NCBI GenBank assembly: GCA_002424605.1
Contig: DIKQ01000013.1
Span: 62,001-126,000, forward strand
DNA: 64,000 bases
From: Cloacimonetes bacterium UBA5614
GTDB taxonomy: Bacteria > Cloacimonadota > Cloacimonadia > Cloacimonadales > Cloacimonadaceae
Direction: 5' to 3'
Within the stretch, counting starts at the first letter, position 1, and every line of letters begins with the position of its first letter. The notes beneath the pieces were generated by a model. That model ran no database searches. It worked only from the letters and a program-made list of their open reading frames with translations, and was not told where the DNA came from. A program made the translations under genes and the position numbers. Positions 43,301-51,656 of the stretch are shown here, piece by piece.

Positions 43301-44425
43301 ATGTCCCTCGCAGTAAAGCAAGTCATGACCAAAGCGGAGATGAAGCAGTTCATTTACCTTCCTGAAAAGATACACGCCCATCACAAGGGCTGGGTGCCGC
43401 CCTTTTACAGCGACGATGCCCGCAATTTTGACCCCGCCCGCAACCTTGCCCACAAATACTGCGAAAGCATTTACGCCCTTGCCTGGGAGGACGGCAAACC
43501 CGTCGGCAGGATTGCCGGCATCATCAACCACCGTTACAACACCCATGCCGGCATCAGGATTGCCCGTTTCGGCTTTCCGGAAGTCCCGGAGCGGATTGAT
43601 GTGCTTGCCGCCCTGCTTCACTTTGTGGAGGGCTGGGCTACGGGAAAGGGGATGGAAAAGCTGGTGGGACCGCAGGGCTTCACGGAGGAAGACCCCGAGG
43701 GCTTTATCATTGAGGGTTTCGGGGAGATTGCCAATCTCGCCACCATCCAGAATTTCCCTTCCATCCCGGCTTTCATGGAACAGCTTGGCTATGTCAAGGA
43801 AGTGGACTATGTGGTGTACAAAATAGACATCAGGACAGCCCTGAATGAAGATTACCACAAGCTCTATAAATGGGTAAAACGCAACAAAGACCTGCAGCTC
43901 AAAGAGTTTCGGACCAAAAAGGAACTCTGGAAATACATCGTTCCCGTTTTTCAGCTGATGAACGAAAGCTTTATGACCCTATACGGATATTCGCCTTTTT
44001 CGGATGAGGAGATAGTTGCATTTGTAAAACGCTATATGCCGGGTGTGGACCCGCGTTTCATCAAGTGCGTGGTCAACGGCAAAGAAGAGGTGGTCAGCTT
44101 CATCATCGGCATTCCCAATATGTCGCCGGGCATCATCAAGGCAAAAGGACGGATTTTCCCCTTCGGTTTCATCCATATCCTGCATGCCCGCAATACTTCC
44201 AGGAAACTTGACCTCTACATGGGCGCCGTGAAGGAAGAATACCGCAGCAAGGGACTCGACGTCCTGATGGGTTACCGCATTCTGGAAGAAGCCCATGCCG
44301 CCGGCATTGAATACATTGATACCCATCACGAACTGGAAACCAATACCGCAGTCAGGGCTGAAATGGAACGCGGCGGCGGGAAAATCTATAAAAGGTACCG
44401 CATCTACCAGAAAACCCTCGGCTGA
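43301..44425 (+). CDS. GNAT-like acetyltransferase domain protein
   Basis: 374 residues from ATG 43301, chosen because GGAGGA lies 4 bases upstream; an earlier ATG at 43271 lacks such a site. The N-terminal part (PEKIHAHHKGWVPPFYSDDARNFDPA; ALAWEDGKPVGRIAGIINHRYN) looks like a GNAT acyltransferase, and the C-terminal half (YMGAVKEEYRSKGLDVLMGYRILEEA) resembles a second, degenerate GNAT domain with an R-S-K-G-L loop. It matches a family found widely in Bacteroidetes and Cloacimonadota-like bacteria, with no known substrate. A promoter is visible at 43233. The gene stands alone. Confidence 0.75.
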   Translation: MSLAVKQVMTKAEMKQFIYLPEKIHAHHKGWVPPFYSDDARNFDPARNLAHKYCESIYALAWEDGKPVGRIAGIINHRYNTHAGIRIARFGFPEVPERIDVLAALLHFVEGWATGKGMEKLVGPQGFTEEDPEGFIIEGFGEIANLATIQNFPSIPAFMEQLGYVKEVDYVVYKIDIRTALNEDYHKLYKWVKRNKDLQLKEFRTKKELWKYIVPVFQLMNESFMTLYGYSPFSDEEIVAFVKRYMPGVDPRFIKCVVNGKEEVVSFIIGIPNMSPGIIKAKGRIFPFGFIHILHARNTSRKLDLYMGAVKEEYRSKGLDVLMGYRILEEAHAAGIEYIDTHHELETNTAVRAEMERGGGKIYKRYRIYQKTLG

Positions 44426-44538
44426 TTAGTCCCCTGCTCAATCCCCAGTCAGATTTCACAGCCTGTCTATAAATCCATCCCGCTTTTCCCCTGCTTCATG
44501 TTCAAAAATCCTCTGCCTCTTCCATAATAGCATTACGC

Positions 44539-44589
44539 TACCAATACGCTATCAATACGGATTAACTCCGTAATGATAGCGTATTGGTA
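44539..44589. terminator. Long palindrome between convergent genes, probable bidirectional terminator
   Basis: TACCAATACGCTATCA (44539-44554) pairs perfectly with TGATAGCGTATTGGTA (44574-44589); inside, ATACGGA and TCCGTAT-like bases extend the stem around a TTAAC loop. There is no U-run. It lies 115 bases past the 43301 gene and 80 bases from the FeS-subunit stop, so it may end both transcripts, or be a protein-binding palindrome. Confidence 0.5.
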
Positions 44590-44670
44590 ACAGGGAAGGG
44601 CTATTTAGTGAGCGGATTTTTCCTGTCAGTTAGATTGGTATGAAGCAAGGTCCAGGGGATGGCTCGGGAA

Positions 44671-45132
44671 CTAAATATAATGTTTGGAAGCAGTTATAAC
44701 GGCGTCCACAATCTGTTGATAGCCGGTGCACCGGCAGAGATTTCCCTTGAGCGCTTCCCGGATTTGTCCGCGGGTTGGCTGGGGGTTTTTCAGCAGGAGA
44801 GCGTGGGCAGTAAGCACCATACCGGGGGTGCAGAAGCCGCACTGGATGGCGCCTGCGTCCACAAATGCCTGCTGCAGGGGATGCAAAGAGCCGTCGGGTG
44901 ACGCCATACCCTCGATGGTCAGCACTTTTTGCCCGATAATATCCTGCACTTTCATCAGGCAGGCGCGCTTCGGCTCGTCCTCCACCAGAATGGTACAAGC
45001 ACCGCAAACCCCGATGCCGCAGCCGTTCTTCGCTCCCGTAAGGTCAAGACGCTCTCTCAGGAAGTCCAGCAGGTTCAGGTCTGTTTCATCGCTATTTATT
45101 TCTAATCTTTTTCCGTTTATTAAGGTCATCAT
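44671..45132 (-). CDS. 2Fe-2S subunit of a xanthine-dehydrogenase-family molybdenum hydroxylase
   Basis: 153 residues, the full small iron-sulfur subunit. Plant-type 2Fe-2S site GCGIGVCGACTILVEDE (about residues 38-54) and the second cluster in QCGFCTPGMVLTAHALL (about 97) and LCRCTGYQQIVDAV (about 133). It transfers electrons from the molybdopterin subunit. Its natural partner is the molybdopterin subunit at 45723-47990, but the two genes are separated by 590 bases containing a repeat-framed GxxExxY gene, probably an insertion. No FAD subunit accompanies this pair. Confidence 0.92.
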   Translation of the reverse strand: MMTLINGKRLEINSDETDLNLLDFLRERLDLTGAKNGCGIGVCGACTILVEDEPKRACLMKVQDIIGQKVLTIEGMASPDGSLHPLQQAFVDAGAIQCGFCTPGMVLTAHALLLKNPQPTRGQIREALKGNLCRCTGYQQIVDAVITASKHYI

Positions 45133-45182
45133 GTCTTACTCCCAGTTTAAGTGATTATGCATAAGGCGCCAAAGGTGTCCGG

Positions 45183-45706
45183 TTTCAACGCAAAAGTCGC
45201 AGGAGACGCAAAGGGTAAAGGCGCGAGGAAAAATATTACAATGAAACATCACAGGTTGTTAACCACCCGATGGATTCCATTTTTGACCAAAGGTTCACCA
45301 AACTTAACCACCAGACCCAATTTCAGGCCTGAAAGACGTAAGTAAGTAACTACCTGAGTTTCAAAAATTTTATTGTATTCGTTTGTGGCCTTGCACTCAA
45401 CAATTACTTTGTTATCGACCAGTAAATCAATACGCAGCTTACTGCCCAGTATCACCTTCTTGTAAACAAGAGGAATCTCCACCTGTCTTTGCACAGAAAG
45501 ACCCCTAACCGATAATTCATATGCAAGGGCCTCTTCGTAAACGCTTTCCAGCAGACCGGGACCACCCATAGCTTTATGTAATTCAATGGCTGATTCATAT
45601 ATTATCCTGCTAATCTCGTTTTCAGTCACGCTGGTCAACCTTCATCATCTTTAAAGTTAATTTGCGTCATTACCTTTTGCGTCTCCTGCGTCTCTTGCGT
45701 TAAATT
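45183..45706. mobile_element. Repeat-framed GxxExxY unit inserted in the hydroxylase operon
   Basis: Imperfect inverted repeats of about 36 bases: TTTCAACGCAAAAGTCGCAG... (45183-45220) and, inverted, CTCCTGCGTCTCTTGCGTTAAA (45684-45704). They frame the GxxExxY gene. The unit lies between the two subunits of one enzyme. The repeat type is that of the GIY-YIG unit at 24759-25265. No transposase was seen, so mobility is inferred. Confidence 0.55.
45249..45638 (-). CDS. GxxExxY protein (PD-(D/E)xK nuclease-like)
   Basis: 129 residues. The name-giving motif appears as GPGLLESVYEEAL (about residues 26-38), and the nuclease-like core as LRIDLLVDNKVIVECKA (about 69-85, with Asp and E-C-K). The family is widespread and usually sporadic, with no established function; its fold suggests a nuclease. 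The gene lies within imperfect inverted repeats of about 36 bases and between the two subunit genes of a molybdenum hydroxylase, so it looks like a recent guest. It is on the same strand as the host operon and may be transcribed with it. Confidence 0.9.
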   Translation of the reverse strand: MTSVTENEISRIIYESAIELHKAMGGPGLLESVYEEALAYELSVRGLSVQRQVEIPLVYKKVILGSKLRIDLLVDNKVIVECKATNEYNKIFETQVVTYLRLSGLKLGLVVKFGEPLVKNGIHRVVNNL

Positions 45707-45722
45707 AACAATCTCTTTTGCA

Positions 45723-47990
45723 TCACTTGCCGTTGTTCGATACTTTCACAGGCTGGTCGGGACAGCGGATGCCGGTGGCATGAAACACCGCATTGGCAAT
45801 AGCCGGAGCCATCAGTTCATTGGTGGGTTCGCCAATGCCTTTGGCACCGGAAGGTGAAGCGGGGTCCGGGTTTTCCACGATGATGGCTGTCATCTCAGGC
45901 AGGTCGGTGGCGCGTAAAATCTTATACTGGTGCAGGTTTGTGGGAACGACCCTGCCATCGGAGACATCGCATTTTTCCAGCATGCCATAACCGGCGCCCA
46001 TCGCCATTCCGCCGTAGAACTGGCCTTTGAGCAAGGCTGGATTCACCGCTTTGCCCACATCGTGTGCCGCATACATATTGAGCAGGGTGATTTTGCCCGT
46101 GTGCGGATTGACCTTGAGTTCCACTGCCTGACAGCCGTAAACCCAGGTGAAATATGCCTTTCCCTGCCCCGTATGCTCATCCCAGCTTACCCGGGGCGCC
46201 TGGAAAACGCCGAAGGAATAGGGATATTCCTGGCGCGCATACATCAGGGAAATGGCTTCGCTAAAGCTTAATATACGGGTTTTGTCTTTTTTACAGAGGG
46301 TTTCGTCCTCAAAGATTATATCTTCAGGAGAGCACTGTAAATCCGGAGCCAGAATGCGTGCCATGTGCTCTTTCAATTGCCTGGCTGCGTTTACCACCGC
46401 TCCACCGCCCATGATGGTACCGCGGGATGCCACGGTAGTGCCTCCGTCGGGGATGTTGGAAGTGGAGGGCTGGCGGTAACGGATACGGTCTTTGCTGACG
46501 CCCAGATGTTCCGCGCAGAGCAAAATCATGGCGCTTTCACTGCCCTGTCCGTTTTCGTGGACGCCTGTTTCCAGCAAAATGCTGCCGTCGGGCTGGATAT
46601 TGATGATGGCGCTGTTAAAGTCGGTCCCTTCCGCACCCAGGCTCATTCCCCTGTAGCTGAGGGCAAGTCCGATGCCATACCATTCCTCGTCTCCGGGTTT
46701 TCCGTGCGAGCAGCGCTGTTTCTTTTCAGTATAACCGCTTTCCTTGAGAACGGTGTCCAGCACTTGTTCCAGGCTGACTGTATGGTCGTCCAGCTTTTGT
46801 CCCGTGATGGTGACACTGCCTTGCCTTACCATATTGCGCCGGCGGAGTTCTATCTCGTCCATTCCAAGCTTTTCCGCCGCCATTTCTATCAATTGCTCGA
46901 TGGCGAAATTCACCTGCGGAGAGCCGAACCCTCGCATAGCGCCGCAGTAAATGTTGTTGGTATAAACGCCGTAAACGTCGCAATGGACATGGGGCACAAT
47001 ATAGGGTCCGCAGCACTGGACAGTGGAACGCCATGTCACCCAGGGAGTTACAGAGCAGTAAGCTCCGCCGTCCGCCACGATGCGCACCTTGACAAAGGTG
47101 ATTTTGCCGTCCTTTTTCAGTCCCATCCGGTAGGAGATTTTGTAGGGATGACGCTTGTAGCTTTCGCGCATGCTCCACTCGCGGGTATAGGTCATCCTGA
47201 CAGGTCTGCCGGTCAGTTGCGCTGCCAATGCAGTCCTGGCGCAGACAATCGCCGCCGTGTCATCCTTGCCCCCGAATCCGCCACCCATGGGAACTGTTTT
47301 CACTTCCACATCCGCCAGCGATTTACCAAGGGTGCTTGCCACAAACCGGCGCGTGCTGAAAGGATGCTGCATGCTGCCGCAGACCTCCATCACTCCATCC
47401 TGGCGCAGAACGCATAAGGCGGACTCAGGTTCCAGATAGGCATGCTCGATGCGCGAAGTGGTAAACTCCTGTTCAAGGATGACTTCCGCCTCCCTTTCGC
47501 CTGCCTCAACATCACCTGTGCGCACGCAATGGTAGTTGGCAAGATTGCTGCCGTGGCTTTCGTGCACCAGCGGTGCGCCTTCCATTAGCGCTTCCTCCGC
47601 ATCCAGAACAGCCGGCAACTCCTGCGCAACCAGCTTCACAAAAGGAATGGCGTCCATTGCCTGCTGTCTGCTTTCCGCGACGATGACGGCTATTACGTCA
47701 CCGCTGGTGCGGATTTTGTCATGAGCGAAAATCGCGTAATCGCGGATAATCTGGCCATACTGCAGATTGCCGGGAACGTCTTTGTGGGTAAGGACCCTGA
47801 CCACTCCGGGCTGTTTTTGGGCATCAGCGGTTTCTATGGATATAATCCTGGCGGAAACATAGTCCGAATAGACGGGAACTGCATGCAGGCAATTGAGCAC
47901 TTTGATATCGTCGGCGTATTTTGCCTTGCCGGTTACTTTGGCATAGGCGTCATTACGCCAGGCGGGACGGGGGGTTTCACTGTTTGCCAT
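45723..47990 (-). CDS. Molybdopterin-binding subunit, xanthine dehydrogenase family (minus arm)
   Basis: 755 residues. Starts with the small-domain motif DAYAKVTGKAKYADDI. Molybdopterin-binding signatures: VPMGGGFGGKDD (about residue 230), GAMRGFGSPQ (about 352), and the catalytic base in AKGIGEPTNELMAPAIANAV near the C-terminus (about 723). It hydroxylates a heterocycle such as a purine, with water as oxygen source. The stop is just before a repeat-framed GxxExxY gene, after which the 2Fe-2S subunit gene follows. It overlaps the amidohydrolase gene by 14 bases. Of the two large subunits in this window it is the one without a fused or adjacent FAD subunit. Confidence 0.93.
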   Translation of the reverse strand: MANSETPRPAWRNDAYAKVTGKAKYADDIKVLNCLHAVPVYSDYVSARIISIETADAQKQPGVVRVLTHKDVPGNLQYGQIIRDYAIFAHDKIRTSGDVIAVIVAESRQQAMDAIPFVKLVAQELPAVLDAEEALMEGAPLVHESHGSNLANYHCVRTGDVEAGEREAEVILEQEFTTSRIEHAYLEPESALCVLRQDGVMEVCGSMQHPFSTRRFVASTLGKSLADVEVKTVPMGGGFGGKDDTAAIVCARTALAAQLTGRPVRMTYTREWSMRESYKRHPYKISYRMGLKKDGKITFVKVRIVADGGAYCSVTPWVTWRSTVQCCGPYIVPHVHCDVYGVYTNNIYCGAMRGFGSPQVNFAIEQLIEMAAEKLGMDEIELRRRNMVRQGSVTITGQKLDDHTVSLEQVLDTVLKESGYTEKKQRCSHGKPGDEEWYGIGLALSYRGMSLGAEGTDFNSAIINIQPDGSILLETGVHENGQGSESAMILLCAEHLGVSKDRIRYRQPSTSNIPDGGTTVASRGTIMGGGAVVNAARQLKEHMARILAPDLQCSPEDIIFEDETLCKKDKTRILSFSEAISLMYARQEYPYSFGVFQAPRVSWDEHTGQGKAYFTWVYGCQAVELKVNPHTGKITLLNMYAAHDVGKAVNPALLKGQFYGGMAMGAGYGMLEKCDVSDGRVVPTNLHQYKILRATDLPEMTAIIVENPDPASPSGAKGIGEPTNELMAPAIANAVFHATGIRCPDQPVKVSNNGK

Positions 47991-49272
47991 AGGGTGCCTC
48001 GAAAAAATAATAATTTGTGGTGGAACAGCAATCCTGCCAGGGATTGTAGGTGTCCCTAAGTGAGGAAAGGATGGGTTGCGGGTTTTTCAATGGTTCCTGT
48101 TGCAGGATAATCAGGGAGGCCTTTGACCCGGCTGAAATGCTTCCGAATGCTGGATAGAGGTTCATCAGCCGGGCTGGCTGGGAGGTCAGAAGAGGGACCA
48201 GTTTTTCCAGGGGCAATCTGCCTGTTTTGACTAAAGTTTCATATAACAGCGGGAAGGTGGCTCCAACCCCGGCAATCCCGGTCGGCACCTGTTCGGGAGT
48301 GGATTTATGCCTGTCTTTGTCTGCCTTGGTAAAAGGGCAATGGTCAGTGGCGATGGCGTCAAACAAGCCATCTTGCAGCAGTTCCGTCAGCTCCCCGCGG
48401 GATTTTTCGCTCCTAAGCGGAGGAGTGCACAGCCAGCGATGCCCGTCTTCCCGCTGCAGCATTGTCTCATTTAAGAGCAGGTAATGCGGCGCTGTCTCGC
48501 AGGTAACGGGAACGGACCTGCGGGCTTCATCTATCAGCAGAGCCGACTGGGGAGAGGAAACATGGACTATATGAACGGGGTAGGAATGTTGGATAGCGAG
48601 GTCAAGTATCCTTTCCACAGCAAGGATTTCCGCCATTTCAGGACGCCTGCGGGCATGGTCAAAGGGATGATGGAAAGGATTGAAGCCGGTCATGGAATCC
48701 ACAAGCTCATCGTCCTCGCAATGCACCAGCAGGCGTGGTTTCAGGTCTTTGAGCTCCTGCATCCATTCAGCGATTTCCGCATAAGAGCGATACAGCCCAT
48801 GCGGTCTGTAGGTCGTATAAAACTTCAGGTCGCATCCCTGTTCCAGCAAAGGATAGACATCCTTCACTCCGGAAACCGTGGGAGTCAGGTGCCAGTGTAC
48901 AGCATGCCTGAACTGCTCTTCCGCAGTCCGTGATGCCAGATTATATTGTTCAGCGAGAGGTTTCTTATTCTTGTCAGTGGGTTGCCGTTCAGTGATAAAA
49001 GCTCCGATTCCGGCAATGCCGCAGCGGTTTGCAAGCAGGGACAGGGATTGCCAGTCGTCTGCCAAATCAAGCCCGCAGACCTTCTCTCCCACGTGGACAT
49101 GCATATCCAGCCAGGCGGGCAGGATGTACGCTTCTTTGCAGTCAACAGCCTCGGCATAGGGTTCAGTCAGGTTTTCTCCCAAAGCCTTGATGGTTCCGTC
49201 TTCGATGAGGATATCAAGCTTTGCAAAGCCATTCTCCTGCCAGACATGACCGTTGGTGAGCAATACTTTCAT
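47977..49272 (-). CDS. Dihydroorotase/hydantoinase/allantoinase-type amidohydrolase
   Basis: 431 residues with the complete metal site of the cyclic amidohydrolases: DMHVHVG (about residue 57), the bridging Lys in DLKFYTT (about 151), LLVHCEDD (about 180), VHIVHVSS (about 236) and IATDHCPF (about 305). It opens cyclic amide or ureide rings such as dihydropyrimidines, hydantoins or allantoin. The pathway context (YgeY, SsnA, molybdenum hydroxylases, DPD-like enzyme) suggests a hydantoinase/dihydropyrimidinase role comparable to YgeZ rather than pyrimidine biosynthesis, but I cannot separate these by eye. It lies one base from the PLP enzyme gene and overlaps the hydroxylase gene. Confidence 0.85.
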   Translation of the reverse strand: MKVLLTNGHVWQENGFAKLDILIEDGTIKALGENLTEPYAEAVDCKEAYILPAWLDMHVHVGEKVCGLDLADDWQSLSLLANRCGIAGIGAFITERQPTDKNKKPLAEQYNLASRTAEEQFRHAVHWHLTPTVSGVKDVYPLLEQGCDLKFYTTYRPHGLYRSYAEIAEWMQELKDLKPRLLVHCEDDELVDSMTGFNPFHHPFDHARRRPEMAEILAVERILDLAIQHSYPVHIVHVSSPQSALLIDEARRSVPVTCETAPHYLLLNETMLQREDGHRWLCTPPLRSEKSRGELTELLQDGLFDAIATDHCPFTKADKDRHKSTPEQVPTGIAGVGATFPLLYETLVKTGRLPLEKLVPLLTSQPARLMNLYPAFGSISAGSKASLIILQQEPLKNPQPILSSLRDTYNPWQDCCSTTNYYFFEAPYGKQ

Positions 49273-49273
49273 C

Positions 49274-50440
49274 TTAAATCTTCACAGCCCCGGTGTCCTT
49301 GAGTCCATGTCCGGAAACCAGCAGAACCACCTGGTCCATCCTGCAGAGAATATGCTGTTCCTTTGCCCTGATAAGCCCTGCCAGCGTGGAAGCGGCGGCT
49401 GGCTCTGCAAAGACTCCCGTGGTCTGAGCCAGCAGAAGCTGTGCCTGTCTTATTTCGTCGTCCGTTACAAGCACGCAGGCACCGTTGCTTTCCTTCAAAG
49501 CTTGCACTGCCCAGTGCGCCAGAGAGGGCGTGCGGACCTTGATGGAATCTGCGATGGTGACCGGTTTTTCCGCATCGGAATAGGTGCCGGAGGCAAAGTA
49601 ACGCGTGATGGCATCAGAGCTTTCCGCCTGTACGGACAGCAAGCGCGGAAGCCGGCTGACAAGACCCGCTCTCTGCAAATCCAGGAAGGCCTTGTGCACA
49701 GCGGTAAGGATTACTCCGTCACCCACGGGAACAACTATCCAGTCCGGCACATTGAAGCTGTTCTGGACAAATATCTCCAGCCCGACCGACTTCTTGCCTT
49801 CGATGGTGAGCGGATGATAGCCTGTGTTACGGTTCAGTCCGCCTTCAGTGGCGGTGTAGTCCAGAGAAGCGGCAAAGGCATCGTCATAGGTGCCGTCCAC
49901 CGGAATCAGCTTAGCGCCGTGCACCTTTATCTGGATAAGCTTGGCAGGCGGGGCAGACTTTGGCGCAAAGATCACAGCTTCAAGGCCGGCGCTGGCGCAC
50001 AGCGCGGAAAGAGCGCAGGCGGCATTACCCGTGGAAGCTGTCACCACCTTCTTTTCTTTCAGACGGATTGCCTCCGCCACCATCAGGTGTGATGCCCTGT
50101 CCTTCAGCGAACCGCTGGGATTGAGCCCGTCATTCTTGATTAAAACGTCCGCCAACCCAATCTCCATCGCCAGACGGTTGCTGCGAAACATTGGAGTGTT
50201 GCCCACCGGAAGCTCCGGATAATACAGCGGTTCAACTGCGGAAAAGAGTTCGGGGTCAGGACTTTCCTTCCATCCGGCAGCGATGGCTTCATAGTCAAAG
50301 ATGGCTTCCAGAGCGCCTTTGAGCGGAATCCCCGCCTTGTAATCCACCGAACAGACGGGACACAGGTAGCGCACCTCATCCCTTTTGTATTCCTTACCGC
50401 ACTGAGTGCAGCGATAATGTGCAAGATAGAAGTTATTCAA
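49274..50440 (-). CDS. PLP-dependent threonine-synthase-like enzyme with N-terminal zinc ribbon
   Basis: 388 residues of PLP fold type II. The first 35 residues form a zinc ribbon (YRCTQCGKEY...YLCPVCS; four Cys). The PLP lysine is in NPSGSLKDRASHLM (about residue 112), the phosphate-cradle motif is TASTGNAACALSA (about 135), and the C-terminal VSGHGLKDTGAV loop is present. Overall it resembles threonine synthase. In the comparable E. coli cluster the PLP enzyme is YgeX (diaminopropionate ammonia-lyase); here the sequence is ThrC-like instead, so it may be an ammonia-lyase acting on an amino-acid product of base degradation. That is inference. It lies 4 bases from ygeY. Confidence 0.8.
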   Translation of the reverse strand: MNNFYLAHYRCTQCGKEYKRDEVRYLCPVCSVDYKAGIPLKGALEAIFDYEAIAAGWKESPDPELFSAVEPLYYPELPVGNTPMFRSNRLAMEIGLADVLIKNDGLNPSGSLKDRASHLMVAEAIRLKEKKVVTASTGNAACALSALCASAGLEAVIFAPKSAPPAKLIQIKVHGAKLIPVDGTYDDAFAASLDYTATEGGLNRNTGYHPLTIEGKKSVGLEIFVQNSFNVPDWIVVPVGDGVILTAVHKAFLDLQRAGLVSRLPRLLSVQAESSDAITRYFASGTYSDAEKPVTIADSIKVRTPSLAHWAVQALKESNGACVLVTDDEIRQAQLLLAQTTGVFAEPAAASTLAGLIRAKEQHILCRMDQVVLLVSGHGLKDTGAVKI

Positions 50441-50444
50441 AATA

Positions 50445-51644
50445 TTAATTCTCCTGATTCAGTGCATAAACGAAGGCAGCATAAAACGCCGCTGCCTTGG
50501 TCAGATGGTCAATGGGACAGGCCTCGTTGGGCGCATGGGCATAAATCTCGTTACCCGGTCCCATGCCCAGGCAGGGGATATGGTGCATGCCCATGATGGC
50601 GACTCCATTAGTGCTGAAGGTCCATTTATCCACAAACGGCTTAAAGCCCAGCACCTGTTCATAGCTTTGCCTGGCAGTATCCAGCCAGGGAGAATCCTCC
50701 GGCAGCACCCAGGTCGGGTAATACTTTTCAGTGGGATAGACCAGCCCTGTGTAAGCAGTTTCCTCATATTTCAGGACTTCCACTACGGAATCGGGATAGC
50801 CGGCCAGACGGCAGGCCTCCGTCACTTCCGCCACTGCGCTGTCTTTGGTCTCTCCAAAGGTCAGGCGTCTGTCCAGCTGGATTGATGCCGCATCCGGAAC
50901 CGCACACTGGGACGGCGAGGAGAAAAAGACCTGCGTGACAGTGACACTGCCCTTGCCCAGAAATTCGTCAAAGCGGAGCCGTTCGTGCAGTTTTTCGATT
51001 TCCAGCGCAATCCGGCTGATTTTATAAATGGCGTTGTCTCCGCGTTCGGGAGCGGAACCGTGGCAGGAAAGGCCCTTGATGTGCACCATCATTTCCATGC
51101 GTCCGCGGTGCCCTCTGTAGATATTGAGATTGGTCGGTTCGGTGATTACCACCAGTTCCGGCACCAGCTTTTCCTCTTTGATGAGGTATTGCCAGCAAAG
51201 CCCGTCGCAGTCCTCTTCCATCACAGTGCCGGTGAAGTAAATGCTGAATTTATCGTTGAGATTGAGTTCCTTGATAATCCTGCCGGCAGTAACCATTGAT
51301 GCCATACCGCTTTCCTGATCCACACTGCCCCTGCCGATGACGTGCCCGTCCCGGACTTCCGCCTTGAAGGGGTCGGTCTTCCAGAGTGCCAAATCGCCCG
51401 CATAAACCGTATCTATATGCGCGTCAAAGGCGATTACCCGCTTACCGTGTCCTATCCGCCCGATTACATTGCCCAGTCCGTCTATCCTCACCTCGTCAAA
51501 TCCCGCTTTCTCCATTTCAGCCTTGATGCACTCAATCACCTCTTTTTCCTGGGTGGAAAAGCTGGGATGACCTATCATGTCGCACAGGAACTGCGTGGTA
51601 TCCTGTTCATAATGCTTTGCTTTTTCAATGATTTGCTTGTACAT
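50445..51644 (-). CDS. ygeY: YgeY-family, selenium-metabolism-linked M20 hydrolase
   Basis: 399 residues of the M20 metallopeptidase family, closely matching E. coli YgeY over its length. Metal and catalytic positions: FDAHIDTVYAGD (about residue 76), GRGSVDQESGM (about 108), VMEEDCDGLCWQ (about 144), SCHGSAPERGDNA (about 194) and FSTNGVAIMG (about 341). In known genomes it travels with ssnA and the selenium-dependent molybdenum hydroxylases and is thought to hydrolyse a carbamoyl or amide intermediate of purine degradation. It sits 12 bases after ssnA in the same transcript. No selD, yqeB or yqeC gene is visible in this window. Confidence 0.9.
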   Translation of the reverse strand: MYKQIIEKAKHYEQDTTQFLCDMIGHPSFSTQEKEVIECIKAEMEKAGFDEVRIDGLGNVIGRIGHGKRVIAFDAHIDTVYAGDLALWKTDPFKAEVRDGHVIGRGSVDQESGMASMVTAGRIIKELNLNDKFSIYFTGTVMEEDCDGLCWQYLIKEEKLVPELVVITEPTNLNIYRGHRGRMEMMVHIKGLSCHGSAPERGDNAIYKISRIALEIEKLHERLRFDEFLGKGSVTVTQVFFSSPSQCAVPDAASIQLDRRLTFGETKDSAVAEVTEACRLAGYPDSVVEVLKYEETAYTGLVYPTEKYYPTWVLPEDSPWLDTARQSYEQVLGFKPFVDKWTFSTNGVAIMGMHHIPCLGMGPGNEIYAHAPNEACPIDHLTKAAAFYAAFVYALNQEN

Positions 51645-51656
51645 AATCTATTACTC

